DNA of 64,000 nucleotides, from the NCBI GenBank assembly GCA_963774625.1, contig CAVZFQ010000013.1:806001-870000 (forward strand), read 5' to 3'. Positions 16,575 through 25,582 of this stretch are shown piece by piece. Source of the DNA: VAXT01 sp963774625 (GTDB taxonomy: Bacteria; Actinomycetota; Thermoleophilia; Gaiellales; Gaiellaceae). A program made the position numbers and the translations under genes. Position 1 is the stretch's first letter; each line of letters starts with the position of its first letter. The notes under the pieces are model-generated. The model was given only the letters and a program-made list of their open reading frames with translations. It ran no database searches and was not told the origin of the DNA.

Positions 16575-17960
16575 TCAGGCCTCGACCGGAACGGGCCTGA
16601 CTTTCTCGGCCGCGGCTTTGAGGCCCTCGCCGAACGTTGGATACACGTGATGCATCCAGGCGATGTCGTCGACGGTCGCGCCGAGCTTCATCGCCAGCGC
16701 GAACCCCTGGACGATGTCGCCCGCGTTCCGCGCCACCACGTGGATGCCGCGAACTCGACGCGACTCCCGCTCGAAGACGAGCTTGTAGAGGATGTGCTTC
16801 GCCTCGATGAACTGCGCGCGCTGGACGCCGTCGTGCTCGGACGTCTCGAAGTCGAGCCCCTCGGCTTGCGCGTCTTGCTCCGTCAGGCCGACTCCCGCCA
16901 CCTCGGGATCCGTGAAGATCGACGTCGGTAGCACCGAGTAGTCGGCGGCGCGCGCGTCGTCGGTGAACATGTCGTCCACGGCCAGGCGAGCCTGGTACTG
17001 GGCAATCGGCGTCAGCTGCGCCAGCCCGGTCACGTCGCCGGCGGCCCAGATCCCCTCGACCGAGGTGCGCAGGTGCTCGTCGACGACGATCCCGGCCTGG
17101 TGGCGCTCGATCCCGATCTGCTCGAGGTTCAGCGCTTCGACGTTCGGCACCCGTCCCGAGGCCAGGAGGACGTCGGTCACGCTCACCTCGCGTGTGCCTT
17201 CGCCCTCATTCGGGACGATCGTGGCCGCCACTGATTCGCCGCGCTTCTCGACTCGCTGGACGCGCGAGCTCATGACGAGCTCGATGCCCTCGTCCCGCAA
17301 CGCGGCGGCCAGCTCGTCGGCGGCCTGCTCATCGGTGCGTGGGGCGAGGTGCTCACGGGAATGGACGACGGTCACCTGCGAGCCGAAGCGTGAGAACGCC
17401 TGGCCGAGCTCGAGCCCGGCGGGCCCGCCGCCGACGACCAGCAGCGACTCGGGTAGCTCGGTCAGCTCGAGCGCCGAGACGTGGTCGATCCAGTCGATGT
17501 CTTCGAGGCCTTCGATCGGCGGGATCGCCGTCCGCGAACCGGTGCTGATCAGGATCCGCTCTGCGGCCAGCTCCTCGTCGTTGACCCGCACTGTGTCGGC
17601 AGCGACGAGCTCGGCCTCGCCGTCGTACGTGTCGAAGCCCTGCTCGCGGAGCTGCTTCACCCACTCGGGCTGCGGCTTCTTCAGCGCGTCCTTGCGCGCC
17701 TTCACGCGGGCGAGGTCGACGCGGGCCGGCCCGACGTCGATGCCGACGACGGGCGCGAGGCGGTTGACGTCGTGCAGGAGCTCGGCGACGACGAGGTAGG
17801 CCTTGGTCGGCTTGCACGCGACGTTCGGGCAGCTGCCGCCCCAGCGCGTGCTCTCGATCAGGGCGACCTTGGCGCCGTGCTCCTGTGCCGCCTTCTGGGC
17901 TCCCGCCCGAGCGGCCGAGCCCCCTCCGAGCACGATCAGGTCGTACGGGTTCGCCGGCAT
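16575..17960 (-). CDS. Class I pyridine-nucleotide disulfide oxidoreductase (mercuric reductase/lipoamide dehydrogenase-like)
   Basis: A 461-residue flavoprotein. The FAD-binding GGGSAARAG motif lies at about residues 12-20, the redox pair Cys44 and Cys49 in GGSCPNVACKPT, the NAD(P)H Rossmann motif in VVGGGPAGLELG, and the second FAD contact in IWAAGDVTG. The dimerisation domain ends with HHVYPTFGEGLK, carrying the His and Glu pair of class I enzymes. No N-terminal HMA domain or C-terminal CC pair is present, so mercury reduction is unlikely. The substrate remains open. Its start faces the GCS2 gene, 49 bp away. Confidence 0.83.
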   Translation of the reverse strand: MPANPYDLIVLGGGSAARAGAQKAAQEHGAKVALIESTRWGGSCPNVACKPTKAYLVVAELLHDVNRLAPVVGIDVGPARVDLARVKARKDALKKPQPEWVKQLREQGFDTYDGEAELVAADTVRVNDEELAAERILISTGSRTAIPPIEGLEDIDWIDHVSALELTELPESLLVVGGGPAGLELGQAFSRFGSQVTVVHSREHLAPRTDEQAADELAAALRDEGIELVMSSRVQRVEKRGESVAATIVPNEGEGTREVSVTDVLLASGRVPNVEALNLEQIGIERHQAGIVVDEHLRTSVEGIWAAGDVTGLAQLTPIAQYQARLAVDDMFTDDARAADYSVLPTSIFTDPEVAGVGLTEQDAQAEGLDFETSEHDGVQRAQFIEAKHILYKLVFERESRRVRGIHVVARNAGDIVQGFALAMKLGATVDDIAWMHHVYPTFGEGLKAAAEKVRPVPVEA

Positions 17961-18009
17961 CGCGCGCCTCCTTTCCGTCGTCGTCTAAGGCGGAGGCTAG
18001 CCTTGCGGC

Positions 18010-19116
18010 GTGCCGATCGAGGCGCACTTCGGAGAGAGCACTCCCTGGTCGGTCGGCGTCGAGGAGGAGCTGATGGTGCTCGACGGCGAGACGCTCGCTC
18101 TGTCCCCACGCGCGGATGAGCTGATCGAGGCGAGCAAGGACACGGAGCACGCCGGGCTCTTCAAGAGCGAGCTCTTCGCATCGGCGCTCGAGCTGAACTC
18201 GGGTGTATGCGAGAGCGCCCCGGACGCGCAGGCTGTGATCGCCGAGCTCCGTCGCCTGGGGGCGGAGCTGGCCAACGCACGCGGTCTCGAGCTCGCGGCG
18301 GCCGGCACGCATCCGTTCAGCCGGCCCAAGGACCAGGAGATCGTCGACGAGCCGCGGTACACCGAGTTCGTCGCCTACCTCGGGATCTCCGCGCGACGGC
18401 AAGGCGTGAGCGGCCTGCACGTGCACGTCGGCATGCCGAGCGCAGATGCTTGCTTCCACGCCCTCGAGGCGACGCTCCCCTGGCTGCCGGTGATCCTCGC
18501 CATGTCTGCGAACTCGCCGTTCCTCGCCGGAGAAGAGACCGGCCTGGCCTCGAACCGGGCCGAGGTGCTTGCCCAGCTCCCGCGAAGCGGCGCGCTGCCG
18601 GCTTTTCGTTCCTACGAGGAGTGGGAGGCGTTCGTCGACCGCTTCGTACGGCTCGGAATGGCTGCCGACTACACCCGCTTCTGGTGGGACGTCCGCCCAC
18701 ACCCGAAGTTCGGGACGCTGGAAGTGCGGATGCCCGACCAGCCGACGAGCCTCGCCGTGACCAGCGCGTTCACCGCTCTCGTCCAGGCGCTCTGCGTGAC
18801 CGTGTTGGAGGCCGATCCACCCCCCTACGACCCCCCGATGCGCGGCATCTACCAGCAGAACCGGTGGGGAGCGCTGCGCTTCGGGCTCGAGGCGGAGCTC
18901 TTCCATCCGAGCGGCGAGCGGGTCGCCAAAGCGTCGGAGCTCGCGGCGGAGCTGATCGAGCTCGTGAAACCAGCCGCTGAGCGCCTCGGATCCGCCGATC
19001 TGCTCGAGTTCGATCTGAGCACGACCGAAGGCGAGCGGCAGCTCCAGGCTCGCCGGGACGGAGGCTTGAAGGCCGTCTGCGCAGACCTCGTCGAACGAAC
19101 GCTAAGCTCGGGCTGA
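18010..19116 (+). CDS. GCS2-type carboxylate-amine ligase (YbdK/EgtA-like)
   Basis: A 368-residue member of the glutamate-cysteine ligase type 2 family. It opens with WSVGVEEELMVLD, the Glu-rich metal/ATP motif, then GLHVHVGMP and RPHPKFGTLEVRMPDQP. These proteins join glutamate to cysteine or other amines with ATP. In actinobacteria such ligases feed ergothioneine or glutathione-like thiols, but no other pathway genes lie here. The start is GTG at 18010. An HMA protein follows directly. Confidence 0.85.
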   Translation: MPIEAHFGESTPWSVGVEEELMVLDGETLALSPRADELIEASKDTEHAGLFKSELFASALELNSGVCESAPDAQAVIAELRRLGAELANARGLELAAAGTHPFSRPKDQEIVDEPRYTEFVAYLGISARRQGVSGLHVHVGMPSADACFHALEATLPWLPVILAMSANSPFLAGEETGLASNRAEVLAQLPRSGALPAFRSYEEWEAFVDRFVRLGMAADYTRFWWDVRPHPKFGTLEVRMPDQPTSLAVTSAFTALVQALCVTVLEADPPPYDPPMRGIYQQNRWGALRFGLEAELFHPSGERVAKASELAAELIELVKPAAERLGSADLLEFDLSTTEGERQLQARRDGGLKAVCADLVERTLSSG

Positions 19117-19347
19117 GTGACCCAGACCGAGACGTTTCAGATGAGCGGGATCCGCTGCGAGCGCTGCGTCGGCCGGCTCGCGGGCGCCCTCCGGGGGCAC
19201 GACGGCCTCGAGTTCGCGAACGCGAACCTGATGGGCGAGGTCATCCTCTCGTGGGACGAGGACAAGACGAGCCGCGAGGCCCTGCTGGCGGAAATGGCCC
19301 GCGTCGGGTTTCACCCCGTGGCCACTTCCGCCCTTCCAGCTAGCTAG
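19117..19347 (+). CDS. Small heavy-metal-associated (HMA) domain protein
   Basis: A 76-residue protein that is one HMA domain. The metal-binding CxxC is at Cys14 and Cys17 (GIRCERCVG), followed by the beta-alpha-beta-beta-alpha-beta pattern and VGFHPV near the end. CopZ-type proteins carry Cu(I) in the cytoplasm to P-type ATPases or regulators. The GTG start follows the ligase TGA without a gap, so the pair is co-transcribed; a metal-thiol connection is possible but not shown. Confidence 0.75.
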   Translation: MTQTETFQMSGIRCERCVGRLAGALRGHDGLEFANANLMGEVILSWDEDKTSREALLAEMARVGFHPVATSALPAS

Positions 19348-19758
19348 CTAGTCCTTCGTGTGCTCGTACCGGTCGCCCAGTAGCGCCGGCGACTCTGCCG
19401 GCACGCCCTGATCGGTCTCGCCGCCCAGTTGCTCGCGGGTCTCGGCGCGCTCCTGGGTAGCAGGCGTGAAGTCCCCGCTCTCGGTGGACGCCGCCTCGGA
19501 GCCTTCCGACAGGCCGTAGTGCAGTGCAATCGCGGTCTCGTCGACCTCGCCGTTGATCTTGGGCGAGTCGCAGAAGATGTCCTTGGTGACGGTCATGCGC
19601 ACGACCTGCTCGCCGTCGTTCACCTCGGTGAACGTGCGTGGAAGCGCGTGCTTCGACTTGCGGATCGTGCCCTGCTCGACGATCAGGTGGTCGCCATGCG
19701 TGCCGACGACCTTGCCGACCTTCTCGTCCTCGATCGTAACGACGTCATAGCCTTCCAT
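19348..19758 (-). CDS. DUF2171/PRC-barrel-like protein
   Basis: 136 residues beginning MEGYDVVTIEDEKVGKVVG, a PRC-barrel-like or DUF2171 beta strand pattern with a Gly-x-x-x-Gly turn. The tail from about residue 85 is acidic and polar, probably disordered. The start is set by AGGAGG seven bases before ATG 19758; an upstream GTG would lack this. Such proteins are common in soil actinobacteria and are often stress-associated, but have no defined reaction. The gene is divergent from the sigma factor and its stop touches that of the HMA gene. Confidence 0.6.
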   Translation of the reverse strand: MEGYDVVTIEDEKVGKVVGTHGDHLIVEQGTIRKSKHALPRTFTEVNDGEQVVRMTVTKDIFCDSPKINGEVDETAIALHYGLSEGSEAASTESGDFTPATQERAETREQLGGETDQGVPAESPALLGDRYEHTKD

Positions 19759-19817
19759 CAGACCTCCTGATTGCTTGCACGATTGCTCTACCCGTTCGTA
19801 AAGCGGGTCAACCATCG

Positions 19818-19843
19818 GGAATAGGACACGTCCAGCTTACGTT
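19818..19843 (+). promoter_or_regulatory. SigR/SigH-type promoter of the ECF sigma gene
   Basis: GGAAT at 19818-19822 and GTT at 19841-19843 are separated by exactly 18 bases, the known SigR/SigH consensus for disulfide-stress sigma factors of actinobacteria. It lies 25 bp before the sigma start codon, which suggests positive autoregulation. Confidence 0.75.
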
Positions 19844-19867
19844 TGTGGTTGCTAGGGTCGCCGGGAA

Positions 19868-20443
19868 ATGAGCGAGACCGAAAGCGAGGCCCGGCGGCTG
19901 GCAGACGATGCGCGTGAGCGTGTCCGTTTCGAGGAGGAAGCTCTTGACCTTGCTGACCAGGTGTACCGGGTGGCCCGGGGGCTCGTGAGCTCGAAGGAAG
20001 AGGCAGAAGACCTCGTGCAGGACACGTACGCACGCGCTTTCCGGAGCTGGCGATCGTTCACGCCGGGCACCAATCTGCGCGCCTGGCTGCTCCGGATCCT
20101 CACCAACCTGAACATCGATCGCGGACGGCGCGTGCAGCGCTCGCCCGACATGCAGTCGCTCGAAGAGCGCGACTACTACCTCTACGACCGCCTGGAGGCG
20201 ACGTCGGGTGACAAGGACGAGGACCGCGTGATCGAGCGCCTCTCGCAGGACGACATCGTCGACGCTCTCGCCGGGGTGCCGCACGACTTCCGCGACGTGG
20301 TCGTCCTCGTCGACATCGGCGACTTCTCGTACGCCGACGCGGCGCAGATCCTCGACATTCCGGTCGGAACCGTCATGTCACGTTTGCATCGTGGTCGGCG
20401 TATCCTGAAGAAGGAGCTGGCGGATGTGGCGGTGAAGGACTGA
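19868..20443 (+). CDS. ECF RNA polymerase sigma factor, SigR/SigH-like
   Basis: A 191-residue sigma factor. Region 2 includes AEDLVQDTYARAFRSWRSF and the promoter-melting LRAWLLRILTNLNID segment. Region 4 has DFSYADAAQILDIPVGTVMSRLHRGRR, the helix-turn-helix for the -35 element. The next gene is a zinc anti-sigma factor whose ATG overlaps its TGA by one base, and a matching promoter lies upstream. Together these fit the SigR-RsrA thiol-oxidation response. The genes it controls outside this locus are unknown. Confidence 0.88.
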   Translation: MSETESEARRLADDARERVRFEEEALDLADQVYRVARGLVSSKEEAEDLVQDTYARAFRSWRSFTPGTNLRAWLLRILTNLNIDRGRRVQRSPDMQSLEERDYYLYDRLEATSGDKDEDRVIERLSQDDIVDALAGVPHDFRDVVVLVDIGDFSYADAAQILDIPVGTVMSRLHRGRRILKKELADVAVKD

Positions 20444-20670
20444 TGGCCATCGACCCGTGTGACTGGTGCGAAGAGGTACTGCAACCCTTCCTCGACCGGG
20501 AGCTGACCGACGCCGAGATGAGCGAGGCGGAAGGGCACCTCGACGAGTGCGCGTACTGCCGCAAGCGGTACCGATTCGAACAGAGCCTGAGGCGCTACGT
20601 GCGCCAGGTCGTCGAGCCGATGCCGGTCGAGATGAAGGCGCGCCTCTCGGACCTGCGCCTAGAGCTCTAA
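20443..20670 (+). CDS. ZAS-family zinc anti-sigma factor, RsrA-like
   Basis: A 75-residue protein with the ZAS motif His32-x3-Cys36-x2-Cys39 (EGHLDECAYCRK) and an N-terminal CDWC pair at Cys6 and Cys9. RsrA holds SigR inactive in reduced form and releases it when its thiols form a disulfide and zinc is lost. It overlaps the sigma gene by one base and converges with the next gene, overlapping it by four bases. It is shorter than Streptomyces RsrA but keeps all key ligands. Confidence 0.82.
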   Translation: MAIDPCDWCEEVLQPFLDRELTDAEMSEAEGHLDECAYCRKRYRFEQSLRRYVRQVVEPMPVEMKARLSDLRLEL

Positions 20671-21350
20671 AGGCGCGCCGGCCCGACCACGACGACCAGG
20701 CGCTTCGGGTTCCCGAGGCCGGGTAGCGGCTTGGCGGGAACCTGCAGCTCGTCGGCGAGCCGTTCGGCGATGCGCTGGCCTCCCGAGTGGAAGTAGACCG
20801 CCGTCTCCGGGTAGTCGAACCGATCGGCACGCGAGACGCGCTCGATGCGGTACGCCTTCGAGCCGATCCGGTCTGCGACCCGGCGCGTGTAGTTCATGTC
20901 GCCGCTGCCGTTCAGGACGTCGACGGAGATCTTCCAGGTCGCCGGCAGGCCGGCCTGTGAGGGGCTCGTCCGCTCCGGGCTCGAGCCGCGGACGAGACCG
21001 GGCAAGAGAATCACTGCCGCCACAGTCGCTGCGACGACCGAAAGCCCAACCCCGAACGCGGTCTTGCTCTTCGCGTCCGTGAGGGTCGGGCGCGGCAACA
21101 CGGGCAGCCCTGAGAGCTGGCGGGCCTCCCGGCGGCTGATGCCGAGCGACGTCGAGTAGAGGAGGAGAGCCGTGACCGCAGCCTCGCTCGACTCGAAGCG
21201 ATAAAGGCGACCTTCCTCGAGCCAGGAAACCTCGTCGGCCGTCAGCTTCGCGAGCTTCGCGGCGCGCTCGACCGTCAGCTGGCGGCGCAGGCGTGCGGCC
21301 GCGAGCGGGGGTCTCTCAGTCTTTCCTCTGAGTTGGCTGACGAGCTCCAC
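20667..21350 (-). CDS. HTH-domain membrane protein with LytR_C-like extracellular domain
   Basis: 227 residues. The N-terminal 80 or so resemble a cytoplasmic helix-turn-helix (RRQLTVERAAKLAKLTADEVSWLEEG), as in RodZ-like proteins. One membrane helix follows at about 108-127 (VGLSVVAATVAAVILLPGLV). The outer part has the LytR_C pattern: ISVDVLNGSG, repeated strands and VVVVGPARL. Such proteins are linked to envelope biogenesis. It lies ten bases downstream of the cytidylyltransferase gene and may be the last gene of that operon. Confidence 0.65.
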   Translation of the reverse strand: MELVSQLRGKTERPPLAAARLRRQLTVERAAKLAKLTADEVSWLEEGRLYRFESSEAAVTALLLYSTSLGISRREARQLSGLPVLPRPTLTDAKSKTAFGVGLSVVAATVAAVILLPGLVRGSSPERTSPSQAGLPATWKISVDVLNGSGDMNYTRRVADRIGSKAYRIERVSRADRFDYPETAVYFHSGGQRIAERLADELQVPAKPLPGLGNPKRLVVVVGPARL

Positions 21351-21359
21351 GATGGACTC

Positions 21360-21888
21360 TCATTCTTCGCCGGTCGGCGGCTTGAACCTCTCAGGGAGGT
21401 CATCGGCAAAATCGACGTCTCCTGGAGGATCGAGGTCGTCGCAGGCGACGAGGAGCCCAGGGAGCTTGCGGGCGCCCTCGTCCGGGATCCGTTCCCAGAC
21501 CGAGCGGGCGAGCAGCACGGGATGGAGCCGCTGGCCTCCATAGGTGGCCGCGACGACCTCGGCAGCGCTCTCGCGCCAGACGTCGATCACGCGGTCGATC
21601 GCCTCCGGCGCGATGTCCGGACCGTCCGCCAGGACGACCACGGCGGCCTGGGCCTCCGGAGGCAGACTCTCGCAGTCCGCAGCGCAGCGATGCGCCGACC
21701 CCGCGTTCCCACTCCGGGCAGGGAACGACCGTGGCATCCGTCTCGACCTCATGCGCGCCGGTCACGACCACCACGTCACCGACCGAGCTCTCGCGCACGC
21801 GCGCGAGTACCTCGTCGAGCAGCACCCGTTGCTTCGGGGAGCCGAAGCGAGTCGACGCTCCGGCGGCAAGGACGACGGCGCTGACCAA
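21360..21888 (-). CDS. MocA/MobA-like molybdenum cofactor nucleotidyltransferase, frameshifted at 21666
   Basis: The N-terminus has the nucleotidyltransferase P-loop VVLAAGASTRFGSPKQ, then VVVVTGAHE. After GASLRCGLRE the frame is lost. The neighbouring frame continues LPPEAQAAVVVLADGPDIAP, with the DxP motif, then LHPVLLARSVWERI and DVDFADDLP, all MocA features. Removing one base at about 21666 restores roughly 175 residues. MocA adds CMP to molybdopterin for xanthine-oxidase-family enzymes. The molybdenum hydroxylase genes lie upstream in the same transcript, separated only by a cyclophilin gene, which fits this role well. Confidence 0.78.
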
Positions 21889-21909
21889 GAGACTGCGCGC
21901 TGTACTGAG

Positions 21910-22518
21910 TTACGAAGTTTCTACTTTGACGGTCTTGATCTCGACGGGCTCGGTCGGACGCTCGTCCGGGCCGCCCAGCTTGCCGATCTTCTCGACGACG
22001 TCGAGACCCTCGACGACCTTTCCGAGCACCGCGTAGTCGGGCCCGAGGCCCGAGTCTTCGGCAGTGACGACGAAGAACTGACTTCCGGAAGTGCCTGCGG
22101 GCTCGCTCGGGGTCTTCGCCATGGCGACGACGCCCTTCGTGTACTTCGCGTCGTCGGGCGGGACGTCGACGGTCGAGTATCCGGGCCCACCGGAGCCCGT
22201 GCCGGTCGGGTCGCCGCCCTGGATGACGAAGCCCGGGACGATTCGATGGAAATTGATCCCGTTGAAGAAGCCCTTGTTGGCCAGGCTCACGAACGAGGCT
22301 GACGTGCAGGGCGCAGTCTCGCGGTCGAGCTCGATCGTGAAGGTGCCCTTGTTCGTCTGCATGACCAGACGGTAGGTCTTGCCCTCTTCGAGCTCTGCCA
22401 GTTGAGCGTCTCCTTGCACGTCGCAGTCGGATTGTTGCGCGTTGCCGCCGTCGCTGCCGTCGTCACCGCCGCAACCTGCGAGCGCAGCGACCAGGAGCAG
22501 GAGCAGCAGGCGCCTCAC
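21910..22518 (-). CDS. Cyclophilin-type peptidyl-prolyl isomerase lipoprotein
   Basis: About 202 residues. The GTG start overlaps the stop of the FAD-subunit gene (GTGA). The N-terminus VRRLLLLLLVAALAGC is a lipoprotein signal with Cys at the lipobox, followed by a Gly/Asp linker. The cyclophilin core shows FHRIVPGFVIQGGDPTGTGSGG and GSQFFVVT. It should speed proline isomerisation in exported proteins. Its place inside a molybdenum hydroxylase operon is probably transcriptional convenience. Confidence 0.85.
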   Translation of the reverse strand: MRRLLLLLLVAALAGCGGDDGSDGGNAQQSDCDVQGDAQLAELEEGKTYRLVMQTNKGTFTIELDRETAPCTSASFVSLANKGFFNGINFHRIVPGFVIQGGDPTGTGSGGPGYSTVDVPPDDAKYTKGVVAMAKTPSEPAGTSGSQFFVVTAEDSGLGPDYAVLGKVVEGLDVVEKIGKLGGPDERPTEPVEIKTVKVETS

Positions 22519-23351
22519 GAGACGGCCTCCACGGCCCGCCGCACCAGCGTGCGCGCGACCTCGACCTTGTACGCCGTGCCCGGCAGCGGCGTGGCCTCCT
22601 CGAGCGCGTCGGGGGACTCGAGGGCCCACGGAATGGGCGCGACACCGGCCAGCGCGAGCCGAACGTCCTGGCCGAATCGAGCTGCCGCGACCCCGACAAT
22701 CGCGAACGAGAACCGCCGCCGGTCCATCGCCTTCAGATACGTGCTGGCCTCCGGTCGCGGCACGTCCAGCTCGAGGATCAGCTCGTCGGGCTCGATCGTG
22801 GTCACGTCCCGATTGTCGTCCGTCGGGAGCCGGTAGAGGTCGGCAACCGAAAATTCGCGTCGGGTCGTGCGCACGGTGGCGCCGAGTGCGAGCAGCGTTG
22901 CCGCGAGGTCTGAAGGATGCGCGGAGGCGCACTGCTCGTTGCCGAAGATCGCGTGCTCACGGTGCTCGCCCTGGCGTGCGTGGCAGCGCTCGCCGCCGTG
23001 CAGGTAGCACGGGAAGTTGAGGCGCCAGTACCAGCAGCGCGTCGCCTGGAGCAGGTTCCCGCCGATCGTGCCCATCGAGCGGAGCTGGGGCGAGGCGGCG
23101 AGGGAACAGGCCTCTTGCAGCGCCTGGGGGATGTCGGGGTCGACTTCGAGCTCGGCGAGCGTCGTCCCGGCGCCGATCCGCGTCCCGTCGATGCCGCGCG
23201 GCACGACGTCGCGGATCGCAACCAGTGTTTCCGCGCGCACGAGGCCGTCCCGGATGAGCGGGACGAGCTCGGTGCCGCCGGCGAGCGCGACCGATCCGTT
23301 GCCCAGCGCGGCCGTGGCGGCCTCGGCGCTCTCAGGACGCTGGAGCTGCAA
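22515..23351 (-). CDS. FAD-binding subunit of molybdenum hydroxylase with PaoB-like four-cysteine insert
   Basis: About 278 residues of the CoxM/PaoB family. FAD contacts are ALAGGTELVPLIRDG and SMGTIGGNLLQ. Between these and HPSDLAATLLALGA lies an insert with four cysteines: RCWYWR, PCYLHGG, RCHARQG and QCASAHPSD. PaoB (YagS) and 4-hydroxybenzoyl-CoA reductase subunits carry an extra [4Fe-4S] cluster at such cysteines. I set the start at TTG 23351, where the family alignment begins, 20 bases inside the large-subunit gene; no ATG or GTG is well placed. The subunit passes electrons from the molybdenum and iron-sulfur subunits to an acceptor. Confidence 0.8.
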   Translation of the reverse strand: MQLQRPESAEAATAALGNGSVALAGGTELVPLIRDGLVRAETLVAIRDVVPRGIDGTRIGAGTTLAELEVDPDIPQALQEACSLAASPQLRSMGTIGGNLLQATRCWYWRLNFPCYLHGGERCHARQGEHREHAIFGNEQCASAHPSDLAATLLALGATVRTTRREFSVADLYRLPTDDNRDVTTIEPDELILELDVPRPEASTYLKAMDRRRFSFAIVGVAAARFGQDVRLALAGVAPIPWALESPDALEEATPLPGTAYKVEVARTLVRRAVEAVS

Positions 23352-25582
23352 CCTTCTCCTTCTGCCGCTCGTTGGCCTCGCGCAGCGCTCGCAGCATCTC
23401 TTCCCGCGAGATCGGCAGCGAGCGCACGTCGGCGCCCGTCGCGTCGCGGATGGCGTTGGCGATCGCGGCGGCAATCGGCACGATCGGGGGCTCGCCCAGC
23501 CCCTTCGAGCCGAGATTCGTCAGGTGCTCGTCGGGGATGTCGAGGAGCTCGGTCACGATCTCGGGCGGAACGTCGGCAATCGTCGGCAGCCGGTACGCGT
23601 CGAGGCTCTGCGTGAGGATCGTCCCGGTCTGCGGGTCGAGCAGCCGCTCCTCCGAGAGCGTGTGGCCGATGCCCTGGATGATCCCGCCCTCGACCTGACT
23701 CGAGGCGCCCAGCGGGTTGATCACGCGGCCGACGTCGTGGATCGCGGCCACCCGGTCGACCTGTACCTCGCCGGTCTCCGTGTCCACGGAGACCTCGACG
23801 ACCTGGACGCCGAAGGTCAGCACCTGCATGCCGGCCGGGTTCGGCCCGCGCGCGCCCTTGCCGAGGATCTGCGCGTCCTCCAGTAGCCCCACGACCTCCG
23901 CTACCGCCCATGAGCCGCCGTCGGACGAGACGACCTGGCCGTTCTTCAGCGACAGGACACGCTGCTCCTTGTCGTAGCGCTGAGCCGCGATCTCGACGAT
24001 CTGGCGTCCTGCGTCGGCCGCCGCGGCGCGCACGGCCGGGCCCATCGACGGTGTGGTGGACGAGCCGGCCGAGATCGACGCGTACGGCCCGCGGGCCGAG
24101 TCGCCGAGCACGAAGTCGACGCTGTCGAGTGGCAGGCCCAGCTCCTCGGCGGCGATCTGCGTCATCGCCGTCGCCGTGCCGGTGCCGATGTCCTGCATCG
24201 CGGTGATCACTGTCGCTCGCCCGTCCGCGCCGAGTCGGACCCACGCATAGGAGGGCGGCCCGCCTCCGCCGTACCAGACCTGGCTGGCCATGCCGACACC
24301 GCGCTTCCAGGCGCCCTCGCTGCTCGCGCGAATCTCGTGCCGCCGCTCCCAGTGCGGCTCCGCGCGCTTGTAGCACTCCATCAGCCTCTTGGAGGAGTAG
24401 GGCCGGTCGTCGTCGGAGTGCGAGTAGTTCAGGCGCCGCACCTCGAGCGGATCGAGGTCGAGCTTGGCGGCGAGCTCGTCGAGCAGGCACTCGAGTCCGA
24501 ACGTGCCCTCGACGAACCCCGGCGCCCGGAAGGCGCGCATCGGCGGCGTGTTGATCTTCGCGCCGTACGTGACCGTCTCGACGTTGTCGCAGGCGTAGAG
24601 CATCTGCATCGGGCCCTCGGTGGTCGCGGTCCAGCCGGACCAGCCGACCGCGTTCACGAACTCGCCGGACAGCGCGACGAGCGTGCCGTCCGAGCGGGCG
24701 CCCTGCCTTGAGGCGCTGGATGGTCGCGTTGCGGTTGCCGGTTGCCTGGTTCTCCTCGCGCCGGGTCAGCGCACAGCGGACGGGCCGGCCGGTCCTCCGC
24801 GCGAGCTCGGCGGCGATGAACGTGTGGTCGCCGGCGCCGTTCTTCGATCCGAAGCCGCCGCCCATGAACTCGCAGACCACACGAACCTTGTCGGGCGGCA
24901 GGCCCAGCTGCTCGGCGACCTCGTCGCGCACGCCCCAGATGAACTGGGTCGAGATGTAGACGTCGAGACGGTCGCCCTGCCACTCGCAGATCGTCTGGTG
25001 GGTCTCCATCGAGTTGTGGAGGACGGTCTGGGTCCGGAACTCGGCCTCGACGACGGCATCGGCTTCGGCGAAGCCGCGCTCTACGTCGCCGCGCTCGTAC
25101 CGGCGCGGCGCGATCAGCAGCTGCTGGCGCCGAACCGCCTCGTCGGGGTCGAGGACGGGCTCCAGGACGTCCCAGTCGACGTCGATCAGCGCGACCGCGT
25201 CGCGGGCGGCGTCAAAGGTGTCCGCCGCGACCGCTGCTATTGCCACCCCGGGGTAGCCCGCCTCGTCGACGAGCACGTCCAGGTCGTCCGGCCCGATCGC
25301 GGCCCGCACACCGGGGGCTGCGAGCGCGCGGGTCAGGTCGATGCTCTGCACGCGCGCGTACGCGTGCGGGGAGCGGAGGACCGCCGTGTGCAGCATCCCG
25401 GGCAGCTGGACGTCTGCCGTGTAGCGAGCCTCGCCGCGCGCGCGCTGGGGGCCCGTGATCCGCGGCGTGGGGCGGCCGACGATTTCGCCGGGCCCGGGCG
25501 GCCACTGGTCGAGCGCGTCCTCCTCGACCACGAGCCACACGTCCTCGTAGCGGCCCTCGACCTCCTTCTCGGTCTTGATCAA
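23332..25582 (-). CDS. Molybdopterin-binding large subunit of a xanthine dehydrogenase/aldehyde oxidase-family enzyme, frameshifted at 24700
   Basis: The first part (from ATG 25582) has RARGEARYTADV and GGGFGSKNGAGDHTFIAAEL. The frame is lost after RNATIQRLKAG and the neighbouring frame continues ARSDGTLVALSGEF through PPMRAFRAPGFVEG to the catalytic GSKGLGEPP and a stop at 23332. Removing one base at 24700 restores about 750 residues, the normal size. The active-site AFRAPG resembles xanthine/aldehyde enzymes rather than the AYRCSFR of form I CO dehydrogenase, so CO oxidation is not supported. Substrate is unknown. The ATG overlaps the stop of the 2Fe-2S subunit gene. Confidence 0.83.

Noticed and set aside
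16575..17960. Mercuric reductase (merA)
   Set aside because: The C-terminal CC pair and N-terminal HMA domain of MerA are missing and no mer genes are near.
24641..24720. Programmed ribosomal frameshifting in the large Mo-subunit gene and others
   Set aside because: There is no slippery heptamer with downstream structure, and many unrelated genes show the same one-base excess, which fits sequence error better.
23332..25582. Form I CO dehydrogenase (coxL)
   Set aside because: The active-site loop reads AFRAPG, not the AYRCSFR of form I CO dehydrogenase, so the more general xanthine/aldehyde family name is used.
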